DNA of 64,000 nt from Arcobacter sp. CECT 8983 (GTDB taxonomy: Bacteria; Campylobacterota; Campylobacteria; Campylobacterales; Arcobacteraceae): NCBI RefSeq assembly GCF_004118855.1, contig NZ_PDKF01000004.1, positions 335,604-399,603 on the forward strand. Direction: 5' to 3'. Below are positions 17,708-26,245 of the stretch, in pieces. The notes under the pieces were generated by a model that was not told where the DNA came from, did no database searches, and saw only the letters and a program-made list of their open reading frames with translations. Each line of letters starts with the position of its first letter. Position 1 is the first letter of the stretch. The position numbers were made by a program, and so were the translations under genes.

Positions 17708-18429
17708 AAAAAATTGTTTTAGGACTTATGGTATGTTTATCAGTACTATCTTTTGCAAAAGATAATACCTTGACTGTAGGACTTTGTGCTGCTTATCCTC
17801 CTTTTGAATCAAGGGATACAAAATCAGGAGATATTGTTGGATTTGATGTAGAATTAGCAAATGAAATCGGAAAAATCTTAAATAAAAAAGTAGTTATAAA
17901 AGATGCCGAATGGCAAGCTTTACTTGGTGGACTTAAAAATAGTCATTATGACATTATTCTTAGTGCTATGAGTAAACAAGAAGCTGGAGCAAATAATGTA
18001 AATCTTTCAGATACTTATTATCTTTTAAATGATGTTATTGTTGTAAAAAAAGACAATCAAGAAATTTCTTCTAAAGAAGATTTAAAAGATAAAACAGTTG
18101 GTGTACAACTTGGAAGTGGAAGTGAAAAAGTTGTTGATAAATTAGAAGGTTTAGAAAAAGTAGCAAGATATAACTATAATCCAGAAGCTTTTTTAGATTT
18201 AAAACATGAAAGAATTGATGCAGTTGTAGTTGGTTATGCATATGCAGTTAATCAAAAAAACTTTAAAGAAGAGTACAAAATAGTTGGGAAACTTGCGCCT
18301 GCTGAATTAGTTGTAGTAATGAAAAAAGGGCAAGACAAATTAACAAAAGATATTAACAAAGCTCTTGATACACTAAAAGAAAATGGTGTTTATGATAGTT
18401 TAGTTAAAAAGTGGCTAGCGGTAAAATAG
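17704..18429 (+). CDS. Amino-acid ABC transporter substrate-binding protein
   Basis: This 241-residue periplasmic protein belongs to the family 3 solute-binding proteins. A signal peptide (about 1-18) is followed by TVGLCAAYPPFESRD, GFDVELANEIG, the SAMSKQEA hinge segment and GVQLGSGSEK, all typical of polar amino-acid binders. It begins with TTG, which has AAAGGA about 7 bases upstream and overlaps the stop of the TudS-like gene. The permease ATG follows its stop directly. The ligand cannot be told; the neighbour suggests a sulfur-containing or modified amino acid, which is inference. Confidence 0.88.
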   Translation: MKKIVLGLMVCLSVLSFAKDNTLTVGLCAAYPPFESRDTKSGDIVGFDVELANEIGKILNKKVVIKDAEWQALLGGLKNSHYDIILSAMSKQEAGANNVNLSDTYYLLNDVIVVKKDNQEISSKEDLKDKTVGVQLGSGSEKVVDKLEGLEKVARYNYNPEAFLDLKHERIDAVVVGYAYAVNQKNFKEEYKIVGKLAPAELVVVMKKGQDKLTKDINKALDTLKENGVYDSLVKKWLAVK

Positions 18430-19080
18430 ATGGATTTTAGTGCAGTTTTTGATAATCTAGGATTTTTATTAGAAGCCTCATGGCTTACTATATATTTATC
18501 TTTTGTTTCATTTTTAATTGCTTTATTTATTGGAGCAGTTGTTGGAACACTTAGAAGTTATAAACTGCATTGGTTATTGAATTTAATACTTTCTTCTTAT
18601 ATAGAGATTTTTAGAGGAACTCCTCTTTTAATACAATTATTTTTCATCTATTATGGTTTGCCTCAAGTTGGCATTGCAATGTCAAGTCATGAAGCAGCCA
18701 TAATAGGCTTGTCTTTAAACTTTGGGGCATATATGTCGGAGATTGTAAGAGGGGGAATTCAAGGTATTGATAAAGGTCAAGCAGAAGCTGCAATATCTTT
18801 AGGAATGAATAAAATCCAAATCTTAATCTACATTATTTATCCACAAGCTCTAAAACTAAGTTTACCTGCATTGACAAATACTTATGCTGCTATACTAAAA
18901 GATAGTTCTTTAGTTTCTGTTCTTTCAATAACTGAATTAACAAGAGCAGGGCAACTAATATATGTAAGAACATACGAACCTTTTGAGATTTATCTTACTC
19001 TTGGAGTTTTTTATTTTGTAATGACATACTCAATTTCTCTAATTTCAAGGAAAATAGAGAAAAAGTTAAATTACAATTAG
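18430..19080 (+). CDS. Amino-acid ABC transporter permease
   Basis: The 216-residue inner-membrane protein has about five membrane segments and the family motif EIFRGTPLLIQLFFIYYGLP. The cytoplasmic EAA loop (AEAAISLGMN) is the docking site for the ATPase subunit. It abuts the binding protein gene without spacing. No ATP-binding protein gene follows, which is unusual because these operons normally hold all three parts; the ATPase must be encoded elsewhere or shared. Confidence 0.9.
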   Translation: MDFSAVFDNLGFLLEASWLTIYLSFVSFLIALFIGAVVGTLRSYKLHWLLNLILSSYIEIFRGTPLLIQLFFIYYGLPQVGIAMSSHEAAIIGLSLNFGAYMSEIVRGGIQGIDKGQAEAAISLGMNKIQILIYIIYPQALKLSLPALTNTYAAILKDSSLVSVLSITELTRAGQLIYVRTYEPFEIYLTLGVFYFVMTYSISLISRKIEKKLNYN

Positions 19081-19100
19081 AAAGGTTCTAAGTCTTTTTT
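19077..19100 (+). terminator. Weak hairpin and T-run after the ABC permease
   Basis: TTAGAA-AGG-TTCTAA overlaps the permease stop and is followed by GTC and six T residues. The stem is only 6 bp and A+T-rich, so this is a weak candidate that may separate the ABC genes from the TSUP/Lrg group. Confidence 0.35.
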
Positions 19101-19141
19101 GGGTATTTTAAAAACTTAATTTTTTTATAAAGATATAAAAG

Positions 19142-19858
19142 ATGTCACAAGAAATTTTATTAGGGATTCTTACCTTTTTTACATCAACTATTGCAGGAGT
19201 TGTTGGTCTTGGTGGTGGAATGATTTTAATTGCTATTCTTCCTTCTTTTTTGCCTATAAATGCTTTAGTTCCTGTTCATGGTTTAACACAATTAAGTAGT
19301 AATTTAAGTCGTGCAGTATTTGGTTATAAAGATGTAAAATTAGAAGTAATACCTAAATTTTTACTTGGTTCACTTGTAGGTGTATCTTTTTTTGCTATTA
19401 TTTTATATTTTGTTTCATTAACATACATTCCTCTTTTTATAGGATTTTATATTTTACTATCTTTATGGAGTCAAAAGTTTAATGACAAAATCAAAAAATT
19501 TGAAAGCTATTATTTAATAGGTTTTATACAAAGTGGTTTTTCTATTGTTGTTGGCGCCACTGGACCACTTGCAACCACACTTTTAGTTAAAGATTATAAT
19601 GATAAACATACAGTTGTGGCAACTGCTGCTGCTTTGATGAGTATTACTCACTTATTAAAAGTTTTTGCTTTTATGATTTTCGGTTTTATATTTTTTGATT
19701 ATTTAGGAATTTTAGTTGCTATGATTATAGGAGCAATTGCAGGAAGTTATGCTGGAACAAAACTAAGAGATAAGATTGATGGCAAAAAATTTATGCTAGC
19801 ATTAAAAATCATTTTATCATTTATGGCTATAAAGCTTATTATATTTGTATTTATGTAA
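19142..19858 (+). CDS. TSUP (TauE/SafE-like) permease
   Basis: The 238-residue membrane protein has about seven to eight hydrophobic segments. Each half carries the family's glycine-rich motif: VVGLGGGMILIAIL near the N-terminus and VVGATGPLATTLL in the second half. TSUP proteins export or import sulfite, sulfonates and other small organic anions; the substrate here is unknown. It starts the run TSUP-LrgA-LrgB-MFS with 9-base, 4-base-overlap and 0-base junctions, so these are probably one operon. Confidence 0.85.
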   Translation: MSQEILLGILTFFTSTIAGVVGLGGGMILIAILPSFLPINALVPVHGLTQLSSNLSRAVFGYKDVKLEVIPKFLLGSLVGVSFFAIILYFVSLTYIPLFIGFYILLSLWSQKFNDKIKKFESYYLIGFIQSGFSIVVGATGPLATTLLVKDYNDKHTVVATAAALMSITHLLKVFAFMIFGFIFFDYLGILVAMIIGAIAGSYAGTKLRDKIDGKKFMLALKIILSFMAIKLIIFVFM

Positions 19859-19867
19859 AGAGGACAT

Positions 19868-20218
19868 ATGTTAAAAGGAATTATTACACTATTATTTTTT
19901 CAATTTATAGGTGAATGTATTGCTAAACTTTTTGATTTATTAGTACCAGGTCCAGTTATTGGTATGATTTTATTACTTGTTTTTTTAATTATTAAAAAGT
20001 CAAGTTTTCCAAGTCTTGATAATGCAGTTGCAATTCATTTAAGATATTTACCAATGCTATTTATCCCTGCTGCGATGGGAATTATTACACAAGTTGATAT
20101 TATCTCAAAAGAGTTTTGGGCTATTACAGTTTCACTTTTTGTAGGAACAATTGTTGCTTTAGGTTTTTGTGCTAAGTTAATGGATTATTTAACAATCAGA
20201 CAGGAGAATAAAAAATGA
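19868..20218 (+). CDS. lrgA: CidA/LrgA family membrane protein
   Basis: The 116-residue product has four hydrophobic segments and the family motif LLVPGPVIGMILLL. CidA/LrgA proteins are holin-like and, with LrgB, have been linked to control of cell-wall hydrolase release, and in some bacteria to transport of pyruvate or glycolate. AGAGGA lies before the ATG. The stop overlaps the lrgB start by 4 bases. Confidence 0.88.
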   Translation: MLKGIITLLFFQFIGECIAKLFDLLVPGPVIGMILLLVFLIIKKSSFPSLDNAVAIHLRYLPMLFIPAAMGIITQVDIISKEFWAITVSLFVGTIVALGFCAKLMDYLTIRQENKK

Positions 20219-20928
20219 ATATAGATGCATTAATACAATATGTTTCTAATACTCCTCTTGTTTGGTTGTTATTGACTTTAGGGGCATTCAAAATTGGAAT
20301 TATTGTTTATGAAAAATTTGATAAACATACACTTTTACAACCAATTATAATTGCATATATGATTATTATGTTAGCAATTATTATAACAGGTGCTTCTTAT
20401 GAAGAGTATTTTAAAGGGGTTCAAATTATTCACTTCTTTTTAGGACCTGCAACGGTTGCTTTAGCACTTCCTTTATATAAAAACTTAAAACATATAAAGT
20501 CGCTATTTTTTCCAATATTTATTACTCTTGTTGTAGCAGGAACATTTACTATTGTTATTGCAATTGCTTTATTATGGGCTTTAGATGCACAACTTCCAAC
20601 AATGTTATCCATGACTACAAAATCAATTACTGCTCCAATTGCTATTATTACATCAAAACAAATTGGTGCAATACCTTCTTTAGCAGTTGGCTTTGTAATT
20701 ATTGCAGGAATTATTGGAGCACTTTTAGGAACTGCTATTTTTAAAATTTTAAAAATTAAACATGATACTTCAAAAGGTTTTGCTCTTGGAGTAGTTTCTC
20801 ATGGTATTGGTACAGCAAGAGCAATTGAAATCTCTGAAAAGGCAGCTGCTTTTTCAGCACTTGCAATGGGACTAACAGGAATATTAACTGCTGTTTTTCT
20901 TCCTTTAGTTGTACAATTTTTCAAATAG
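20215..20928 (+). CDS. lrgB: LrgB family membrane protein
   Basis: This 237-residue protein has the LrgB signatures LGPATVALALPLYKN in the first half and SKQIGAIPSLAVGFVI plus VVSHGIGTARAIEI in the second. It partners LrgA; the pair has been proposed as antiholin or as an organic acid transporter. The following MFS gene starts at the base after its stop. The setting among transporters favours a transport role, which is inference. Confidence 0.9.
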   Translation: MNIDALIQYVSNTPLVWLLLTLGAFKIGIIVYEKFDKHTLLQPIIIAYMIIMLAIIITGASYEEYFKGVQIIHFFLGPATVALALPLYKNLKHIKSLFFPIFITLVVAGTFTIVIAIALLWALDAQLPTMLSMTTKSITAPIAIITSKQIGAIPSLAVGFVIIAGIIGALLGTAIFKILKIKHDTSKGFALGVVSHGIGTARAIEISEKAAAFSALAMGLTGILTAVFLPLVVQFFK

Positions 20929-22101
20929 ATGGAAAAGATATTTAAATCACGTGTAGCTTTGCTATACATTATGTCTATATCTATGGTTTTCTCTTTTTCT
21001 GCATGGATGAGTCTACTTAATAACTTTGTTATTGAGGTAGCATCTTTTGATGGAAGCCAAATAGGAATTTTACAAAGTTTAAGAGAAATTCCTGGATTTT
21101 TAGCTTTTACTGTTGTATTAGTTATAATTTTTGTAGCCCAACAAAGACTTGCCTATATCTCTATGATGATGTTAGGTGTTGGAGTTTTATTAACTGGGTT
21201 TTATCCAACAGCTCTTGGATTATATATTACAACAGTTATTATGTCTATAGGTTTTCACTATCTTGAAACTTTAAATCAATCTCTAGCCTTACAATGGTTA
21301 AGTAAAGAAAAGGCTCCTATTATTTTAGGAAAAATAACTGCTGCTAAATCTTTTACTTCTCTTGTAGTTTTTGTGCTTATTTATATAATGATGAAGTTTT
21401 ATTCTGTAGAGTACAAATATGTTTATGCTTTTTTTGGTGGAGTAACTTTAATAGTAGGAATTATTGCTTGGATAGCATTTGATCATTTCAAAGATGATGT
21501 AGTTCAAGAAAAGAAAATCAAACTTAAAAAAGAGTATTGGCTTTTTTATGTATTAACTTTCTTTGCTGGAGCTAGAAGACAAATCTTTATGGTGTTTGCA
21601 GGGTTTTTACTTGTAGAAAAATTTGGTGTAGATGTTCATAATATGGTTGCACTTTTATTTATAAATTCTGTTTTAAATATGTATTTTGCACCAAAAATAG
21701 GAAGATTTATTGTTAAATTTGGAGAGAGAAATACTCTAAGGTTTGAATATATTGGACTTATGCTTGTATTTGTTTCTTATGCTTTTGTTGAAAATCTTTA
21801 TGTGGCATATTTTCTTTTTGTTATTGACCATATTCTATTTTCAATGGCAATTGCCCTTAAAACATATTTTCAAAAAATTGCCAACCCAAAGGATATTGCA
21901 AGTGCAAGTGCAGTGTCATTTACAATAAATCATATAGCAGCAGTATTTTTACCTGCTCTTTTAGGATTAGTTTGGCTTTATTCTACTTCTTTAGTATTTA
22001 TTATTGGTGCAAGTGTTGCTTTCTTATCTTTTTCTTTATCTTTTTTAATACCAAGACATCCAGAACAAGGTTTTGAGACTACATTAAAACCTAGAGCTTA
22101 A
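20929..22101 (+). CDS. MFS transporter
   Basis: The 390-residue protein has about twelve predicted membrane segments in two halves split by a charged loop around residues 185-205 (FKDDVVQEKKIKLKKEYW). It belongs to the major facilitator superfamily; the substrate is not apparent. It ends the TSUP-lrgAB operon and converges on the LysR gene, sharing a 4-base overlap and a hairpin terminator. Confidence 0.8.
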   Translation: MEKIFKSRVALLYIMSISMVFSFSAWMSLLNNFVIEVASFDGSQIGILQSLREIPGFLAFTVVLVIIFVAQQRLAYISMMMLGVGVLLTGFYPTALGLYITTVIMSIGFHYLETLNQSLALQWLSKEKAPIILGKITAAKSFTSLVVFVLIYIMMKFYSVEYKYVYAFFGGVTLIVGIIAWIAFDHFKDDVVQEKKIKLKKEYWLFYVLTFFAGARRQIFMVFAGFLLVEKFGVDVHNMVALLFINSVLNMYFAPKIGRFIVKFGERNTLRFEYIGLMLVFVSYAFVENLYVAYFLFVIDHILFSMAIALKTYFQKIANPKDIASASAVSFTINHIAAVFLPALLGLVWLYSTSLVFIIGASVAFLSFSLSFLIPRHPEQGFETTLKPRA

Positions 22102-22114
22102 TACTCTAGGTTTT
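22086..22114. terminator. 11-bp bidirectional terminator between MFS and LysR genes
   Basis: AAAACCTAGAG and CTCTAGGTTTT form a perfect 11-bp stem with a 7-base loop, with T-runs on both strands. It spans the overlapping stop codons of the convergent MFS and LysR genes. Confidence 0.75.
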
Positions 22115-22928
22115 TCAAATATTCTGCTATTTTAGGAACATTGTCTTTTCTACAAATTAGACAAGTAGGAATATAAGCTGTTTTTTTATCGAGTTTTGTG
22201 ATTTTTAAATCTTCAGTAAAGCCTAGTTTATCAACTAAATTTGTAGGAAGTAATGTTTTACCCATACCTGATTTTACACAAGCTAAGATTGTTTCTAAAC
22301 TACCAAAGGCAAGTGACTTTTCTATGTTTTCACCTTTTTTAATATAGTAGTTTTTTAAAAACTCATCATAAGCACAACCTTCTTTAAAAGATAAAATAAC
22401 ATTTGGACAAGCTTCATCTTGTGGCTCTAAGATAGCTATTTCTTCTTCAAGCTTTTGTAAAACCATAAGTTCATCATGATTTGGTTCTCCACTTATAAAA
22501 GCGATATCAACTTTGTAGTTTAGAATCATTTGTATTACATCCCTTGTTGTTCCAGTTAAAAGCTCAAGGTGAATCTTTGGATAGTCTTTATGAAGTTTCA
22601 TTAAAAAAGAAGAGATTCTAACTGCTGCATTACAATCTGTTGAACCAACAACTAACTTCTTTTGATATTGTATATTTTCCATATCTAATATAGCATTTTC
22701 AACTTTTTTTACAATCTCTACTGCATGTTTATAAAGTTTTTCCCCTTCATAAGTTAATACTACACCTTTTGGTATTCTATGAAATAAAGAATATCCTACT
22801 GACTTTTCAAGTTGTTTTATTCTTGATGTAACATTTGATTGTGCAAAGCCAAGTTTTTTTGCACCTAAAGTAATACTTTGTTCTTGGGCAACTGCTACAA
22901 ATACCTTTAATAAATTTGAGTCCATCAC
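22098..22928 (-). CDS. LysR-family transcriptional regulator
   Basis: This 276-residue regulator has an N-terminal winged helix-turn-helix (residues about 3-62, with AKKLGFAQSNVTSRIKQLE) and a periplasmic-binding-like effector domain. It lies divergent to an MFS gene with a 94-base gap that contains a near-consensus promoter, so it probably controls that transporter and itself. It is a clear paralogue of the LysR protein at 58792; both share the start DSNLLKVF, the IKQLEK-x-VGYSLFHR block and the conserved cysteines in the effector domain. Confidence 0.92.
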   Translation of the reverse strand: MMDSNLLKVFVAVAQEQSITLGAKKLGFAQSNVTSRIKQLEKSVGYSLFHRIPKGVVLTYEGEKLYKHAVEIVKKVENAILDMENIQYQKKLVVGSTDCNAAVRISSFLMKLHKDYPKIHLELLTGTTRDVIQMILNYKVDIAFISGEPNHDELMVLQKLEEEIAILEPQDEACPNVILSFKEGCAYDEFLKNYYIKKGENIEKSLAFGSLETILACVKSGMGKTLLPTNLVDKLGFTEDLKITKLDKKTAYIPTCLICRKDNVPKIAEYLKNLEY

Positions 22929-22960
22929 TTTTCCTTATATCATTAATCACGATTCGATAT

Positions 22961-22990
22961 TTGACACATCATCATTTTTAGTGATATTAT
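22961..22990 (+). promoter_or_regulatory. Near-consensus promoter of the YbfB-like MFS gene
   Basis: A perfect -35 TTGACA (22961-22966) and -10 TATTAT (22985-22990) are separated by 18 bases. Transcription would start near 22997, which rules out the GTG at 22981 as the gene start and supports the ATG at 23023. The dyad AATC-AC-GATT (22945-22954) just upstream is a possible LysR site. Confidence 0.65.
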
Positions 22991-23022
22991 ACACAAAAGT
23001 TTTTAAAAGGGAAAAGAAACTT

Positions 23023-24213
23023 ATGAATATTAATTTACTGGATAGAAATAGTAATCCAGCAATTATCTTAGCTGGAATACTTGCTTTGATTGTAGGAGTT
23101 GGAGTTGCAAGATTTGTTTTTACCTCTTTACTTCCACCTATGCTGGATGATTTTCTAACAATTACTTTTGCGGGTGTATTAGCCTCTTTGAATTTTGCTG
23201 GATATTTAGGGGGTTCTATCTTTGCCGTTTTTATTAAAGATATCAATACAAAAGTAAAATATTTTAGATTTGGAATGTTTTTGTGCATTGTTACAACTTT
23301 AGTTTTAGGTATTAGTTCAAATGAAATTCTTTGGACTATTTCAAGAATAATTGCTGGGTTTGGTGCAGCTATGGCACTTGTTGTTGGTTCAGCTATTGTT
23401 ATGACAAAGTTAAAAATGGATAATAAAACAAAAGCTATGGGTATTCACTTTAGTGGAATAGGATTCTCAATTTTTGTAACAGATATGATTGTTAGAATTG
23501 TATTTGCTTATGAAGGAAGTTGGAAAGATGCTTGGATAATATTAACTATCTTTGGTTTTGTAGCTTCTATGTATTCTATGTATATTTTATCTTTTGATAA
23601 AGAGCTAAAACAAAATGTAGTAAAGCACAAATTTGATAGGTCTTTATTTTCACCTTTTGTAATTTTACTTATTATTGCATATTTTACAGAAGGTGTAGGT
23701 TTTGTTGTTCAAGGAACATTTTTACCTGATATTATTAATTCACTTGAAGGTTTAGATGGTTATGGAAGTTTTACTTGGACTTTAGTTGGACTTGCTGGTA
23801 TTCCTTCTTGTATTATTTGGATGACTTTAGCACATAGATTTGGAAGTATAAATATTATTATAATAGCAATGCTTTTTCAAGTAGTTGGGATATTAATTTC
23901 AGCACTTACAACGAATGTTTATCTTAACCTTTTTTCTGGAGTTTTATATGGAGGAACATTTGTAGGTTTAGTTGCTTTATTTATGAATTTAGGTGGCAAA
24001 TTAGCTGGCGGTAATCCAGTGGTTTTAATGGGAGCTTTAACAACAGCGTATGGAATAGGACAAGTTGGCGCTCCTTTATATAGTGTAAAATTAATTGAGA
24101 TCTATGGAAATTATTCTATTGCATTATATGTAACAGCAGCAATTGTTTTAGCAGGAGTTATATTTTTATTTATTGCAAAGAACTTTGCAACGCAAGAACA
24201 AAGTAAAATATAA
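23023..24213 (+). CDS. YbfB/YjiJ-type MFS transporter
   Basis: The 396-residue protein has about twelve membrane segments. The first is followed by VGVARFVFTSLLPPML, the pattern of the YbfB/YjiJ subfamily, whose substrates are largely unknown. The ATG at 23023 has AAGGG about 11 bases upstream and lies downstream of the predicted transcription start; an in-frame GTG at 22981 would lie inside the promoter. It is divergent from a LysR gene and followed 42 bases later by a tautomerase, a typical local regulon layout. Confidence 0.8.
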   Translation: MNINLLDRNSNPAIILAGILALIVGVGVARFVFTSLLPPMLDDFLTITFAGVLASLNFAGYLGGSIFAVFIKDINTKVKYFRFGMFLCIVTTLVLGISSNEILWTISRIIAGFGAAMALVVGSAIVMTKLKMDNKTKAMGIHFSGIGFSIFVTDMIVRIVFAYEGSWKDAWIILTIFGFVASMYSMYILSFDKELKQNVVKHKFDRSLFSPFVILLIIAYFTEGVGFVVQGTFLPDIINSLEGLDGYGSFTWTLVGLAGIPSCIIWMTLAHRFGSINIIIIAMLFQVVGILISALTTNVYLNLFSGVLYGGTFVGLVALFMNLGGKLAGGNPVVLMGALTTAYGIGQVGAPLYSVKLIEIYGNYSIALYVTAAIVLAGVIFLFIAKNFATQEQSKI

Positions 24214-24255
24214 TAAAAGCAATTTAAAAATCTGACATTTTAAAGGAGACAAAAT

Positions 24256-24462
24256 ATGCCAATAATAAACGTAAAAATGACGCATGAAGATGGTGGAGCA
24301 ACAAAAGAACAAAAAGAACAATTATCTCAAAAACTAACTCAAGCTTTTGTAGATGTTTTTGGTAGGGGTGAAAAAACTTGTGTTGTAACTATTGATGAAG
24401 TATCCACTGATAATTATGCTATAGGTGGAAAAACAATCACAAACATAAGAAAAAAGAGTTAA
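24256..24462 (+). CDS. 4-oxalocrotonate tautomerase family protein
   Basis: The product has 68 residues, the normal size for this family. After removal of Met the N-terminal Pro is the general base (PIINVKMTHEDGGA), and the two half-sites of beta strand and helix are evident. Members tautomerise 2-hydroxymuconate-like keto-enols or catalyse related dehalogenations; the substrate is unknown. AAGGAGA precedes the ATG. It may be co-transcribed with the upstream MFS gene. Confidence 0.8.
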   Translation: MPIINVKMTHEDGGATKEQKEQLSQKLTQAFVDVFGRGEKTCVVTIDEVSTDNYAIGGKTITNIRKKS

Positions 24463-24466
24463 TTTT

Positions 24467-24496
24467 TACCTAGGATTTCTAAAAATATCCTAGGTA
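24467..24496. terminator. 10-bp hairpin after the tautomerase gene
   Basis: TACCTAGGAT and ATCCTAGGTA form a perfect 10-bp stem with a 10-base loop, 5 bases after the tautomerase stop. The T-tract on the plus strand is poor. On the minus strand it overlaps the end of the small reading frame at 24479-24607. Confidence 0.55.
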
Positions 24497-24607
24497 TTTA
24501 TGGTTTTTATATATAAAATGTATAGTTTTTTTTAAGAATTCATCTAAAAAAGAGTTAAATTCATCAATAAAATTTTTTTCATTATAAGTAGTGTTCATAA
24601 TCTCCAT
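24479..24607 (-). CDS. Candidate 42-residue small protein
   Basis: A short frame opens with ATG, has AAGGAT (24613-24618) five bases upstream and ends with TAG inside the hairpin behind the tautomerase gene. The predicted peptide begins MEIMNTTYNEKNF, alternates acidic and hydrophobic residues (FIDEFNSFLDEFL) as in an amphipathic helix, and ends in a basic and aromatic tail. No family is recognised. The good ribosome binding site and the terminator-like hairpin at its end support a real gene, but it could be chance in A+T-rich DNA. Confidence 0.4.
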   Translation of the reverse strand: MEIMNTTYNEKNFIDEFNSFLDEFLKKTIHFIYKNHKYLGYF

Positions 24608-24755
24608 AACCTATCCTTTTTTACTTATATCTTAACTATTTTAGAAAATTAAATATTAGAAAAAGATATAGCTTATAAGTTAATTTTGCAAAATAAATTA
24701 CACTTTTACCCCTCCTAGCAATGTTAGAATTTTCTCACATTTAAAAGGAGAAAAA

Positions 24756-26198
24756 ATGTTAGGTGAAATAAACGACTTTTTAAACAACCTAATTTGGGGT
24801 AATATTTTAATCTATTTACTTCCTGCTTTAGGTATATTTTTTACAGTGACTTCAAGGTTTGTACAATTTAGATATTTCTTTAAGATGTTTAATGTACTAA
24901 GAGATACAGTTCATGATAAAGAAGGGCATATTAGTTCTTTTCAAGCACTTATGTTAAGTGTTGCTGGACGTGTTGGTGGTGGTAATATTGCTGGTGTTGC
25001 TGTTGCAATTACTCTTGGTGGACCAGGTGCCGTATTCTGGATGTGGATTATTGGTCTTATTGGTATGAGTACAAGTTTTTTTGAGTGTTCATTAGCTCAA
25101 TTATATAAAGAAAAAGATGGGGAAGACTCTTGTGTATATAGAGGTGGACCTGCTTACTACGTAACTAAAGCTTTAGGTCAAAAATGGCTTGGTGTTATTA
25201 TCTCAATTTTACTAATGATTACTTTTGGATTTGCATTTAATGCAACTCAATCTTTTATTATCTCAACTTCTTTTGAAGCATCATTTGATATTCCAACTTG
25301 GATTACAGGTGCTATTGTTACTTTAGTTTTTGCTGTAGCTATTTTTGGTGGAGTTAAAAGAATTACTAAGTTTTCAGAGGTTATTGTTCCAGTTATGGCA
25401 ATGGGATATTTACTAATTGCGATTGTTGTTATTGCACTTAATTTAGAAAAAATTCCTACACTTATTACAATGATTATAGAACAAGCATTCAATCCAAGTT
25501 CTGCTATAGGTGGTGGTATTGGTGCTGTAATTTTACAAGGTGCTAAAAGAGGTATGTTCTCAAATGAAGCTGGACTTGGATCTGCTCCTAATGTTGCAGC
25601 TGTAGCATATGTAGCTCACCCAGTTCAACAAGGTATTGTTCAATCATTCTCAGTATTTATTGATACTATTATTTTATGTTCTTGTACTGCATTTATTATT
25701 CTTTTATCTGGTGTTTATACTCCAGGACAAGAAGGTGTTCAAGGTGTTCTTCTTACTCAAAATGCACTTATTGAACATGTTGGACCATTTGGTGGATATT
25801 TTGTAACTGTTGCATTATTCTTATTTGGACTTTCATCTATGTTATATAACTACTATCTTGCAGAAAATAGTTTAAATTTCTTCTCAAAGGGAAATAGATT
25901 ATTATTTAATGCTTTTAGAGTTTTATGTGTAGCACTTATTGTTTGGGGTTCATTCCAAGATTTAAGTTCAATTTTCTCATTTGCTGATTTATCTATGGGA
26001 TTACTTGCAGTAATCAACTTAGTTGTTATTGCAATTTTATATAAACCAGTTCTTAGACTAATCAAAGGTTATGAAAGACAATTAAAAGAGGGTAAAAAAC
26101 CTGTTTTAAGATATAATGATTATCATGAGTTTAAAATTGATAAAGAAACATGGAAAGAAATTGTTGATAATATTAATGATAAAAAACGCAAAGCATAA
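24756..26198 (+). CDS. Alanine/glycine:sodium symporter (AGCS family)
   Basis: This 480-residue inner-membrane protein has about ten to eleven membrane segments. It carries the AGCS signatures SVAGRVGGGNIAGVAVAITLGGPGAVFWMW near residues 67-100 and GAKRGMFSNEAGLGSAPNVAA near 262. Family members import alanine or glycine with Na+. AAAGGAG lies 5 bases before the ATG. A two-component system follows 47 bases downstream and aspartase further on, pointing to amino-acid use in this region. Confidence 0.92.
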   Translation: MLGEINDFLNNLIWGNILIYLLPALGIFFTVTSRFVQFRYFFKMFNVLRDTVHDKEGHISSFQALMLSVAGRVGGGNIAGVAVAITLGGPGAVFWMWIIGLIGMSTSFFECSLAQLYKEKDGEDSCVYRGGPAYYVTKALGQKWLGVIISILLMITFGFAFNATQSFIISTSFEASFDIPTWITGAIVTLVFAVAIFGGVKRITKFSEVIVPVMAMGYLLIAIVVIALNLEKIPTLITMIIEQAFNPSSAIGGGIGAVILQGAKRGMFSNEAGLGSAPNVAAVAYVAHPVQQGIVQSFSVFIDTIILCSCTAFIILLSGVYTPGQEGVQGVLLTQNALIEHVGPFGGYFVTVALFLFGLSSMLYNYYLAENSLNFFSKGNRLLFNAFRVLCVALIVWGSFQDLSSIFSFADLSMGLLAVINLVVIAILYKPVLRLIKGYERQLKEGKKPVLRYNDYHEFKIDKETWKEIVDNINDKKRKA

Positions 26199-26245
26199 TT
26201 AAAGAGGTAAGGTTTCCTTACTTCTTTATACTTTATGGAGTTAAG

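Noticed and set aside
22981-23022. GTG start adding 14 codons to the YbfB-like MFS gene
   Set aside because: It lies within the TTGACA/TATTAT promoter and before the predicted transcript start; the ATG at 23023 is preferred.
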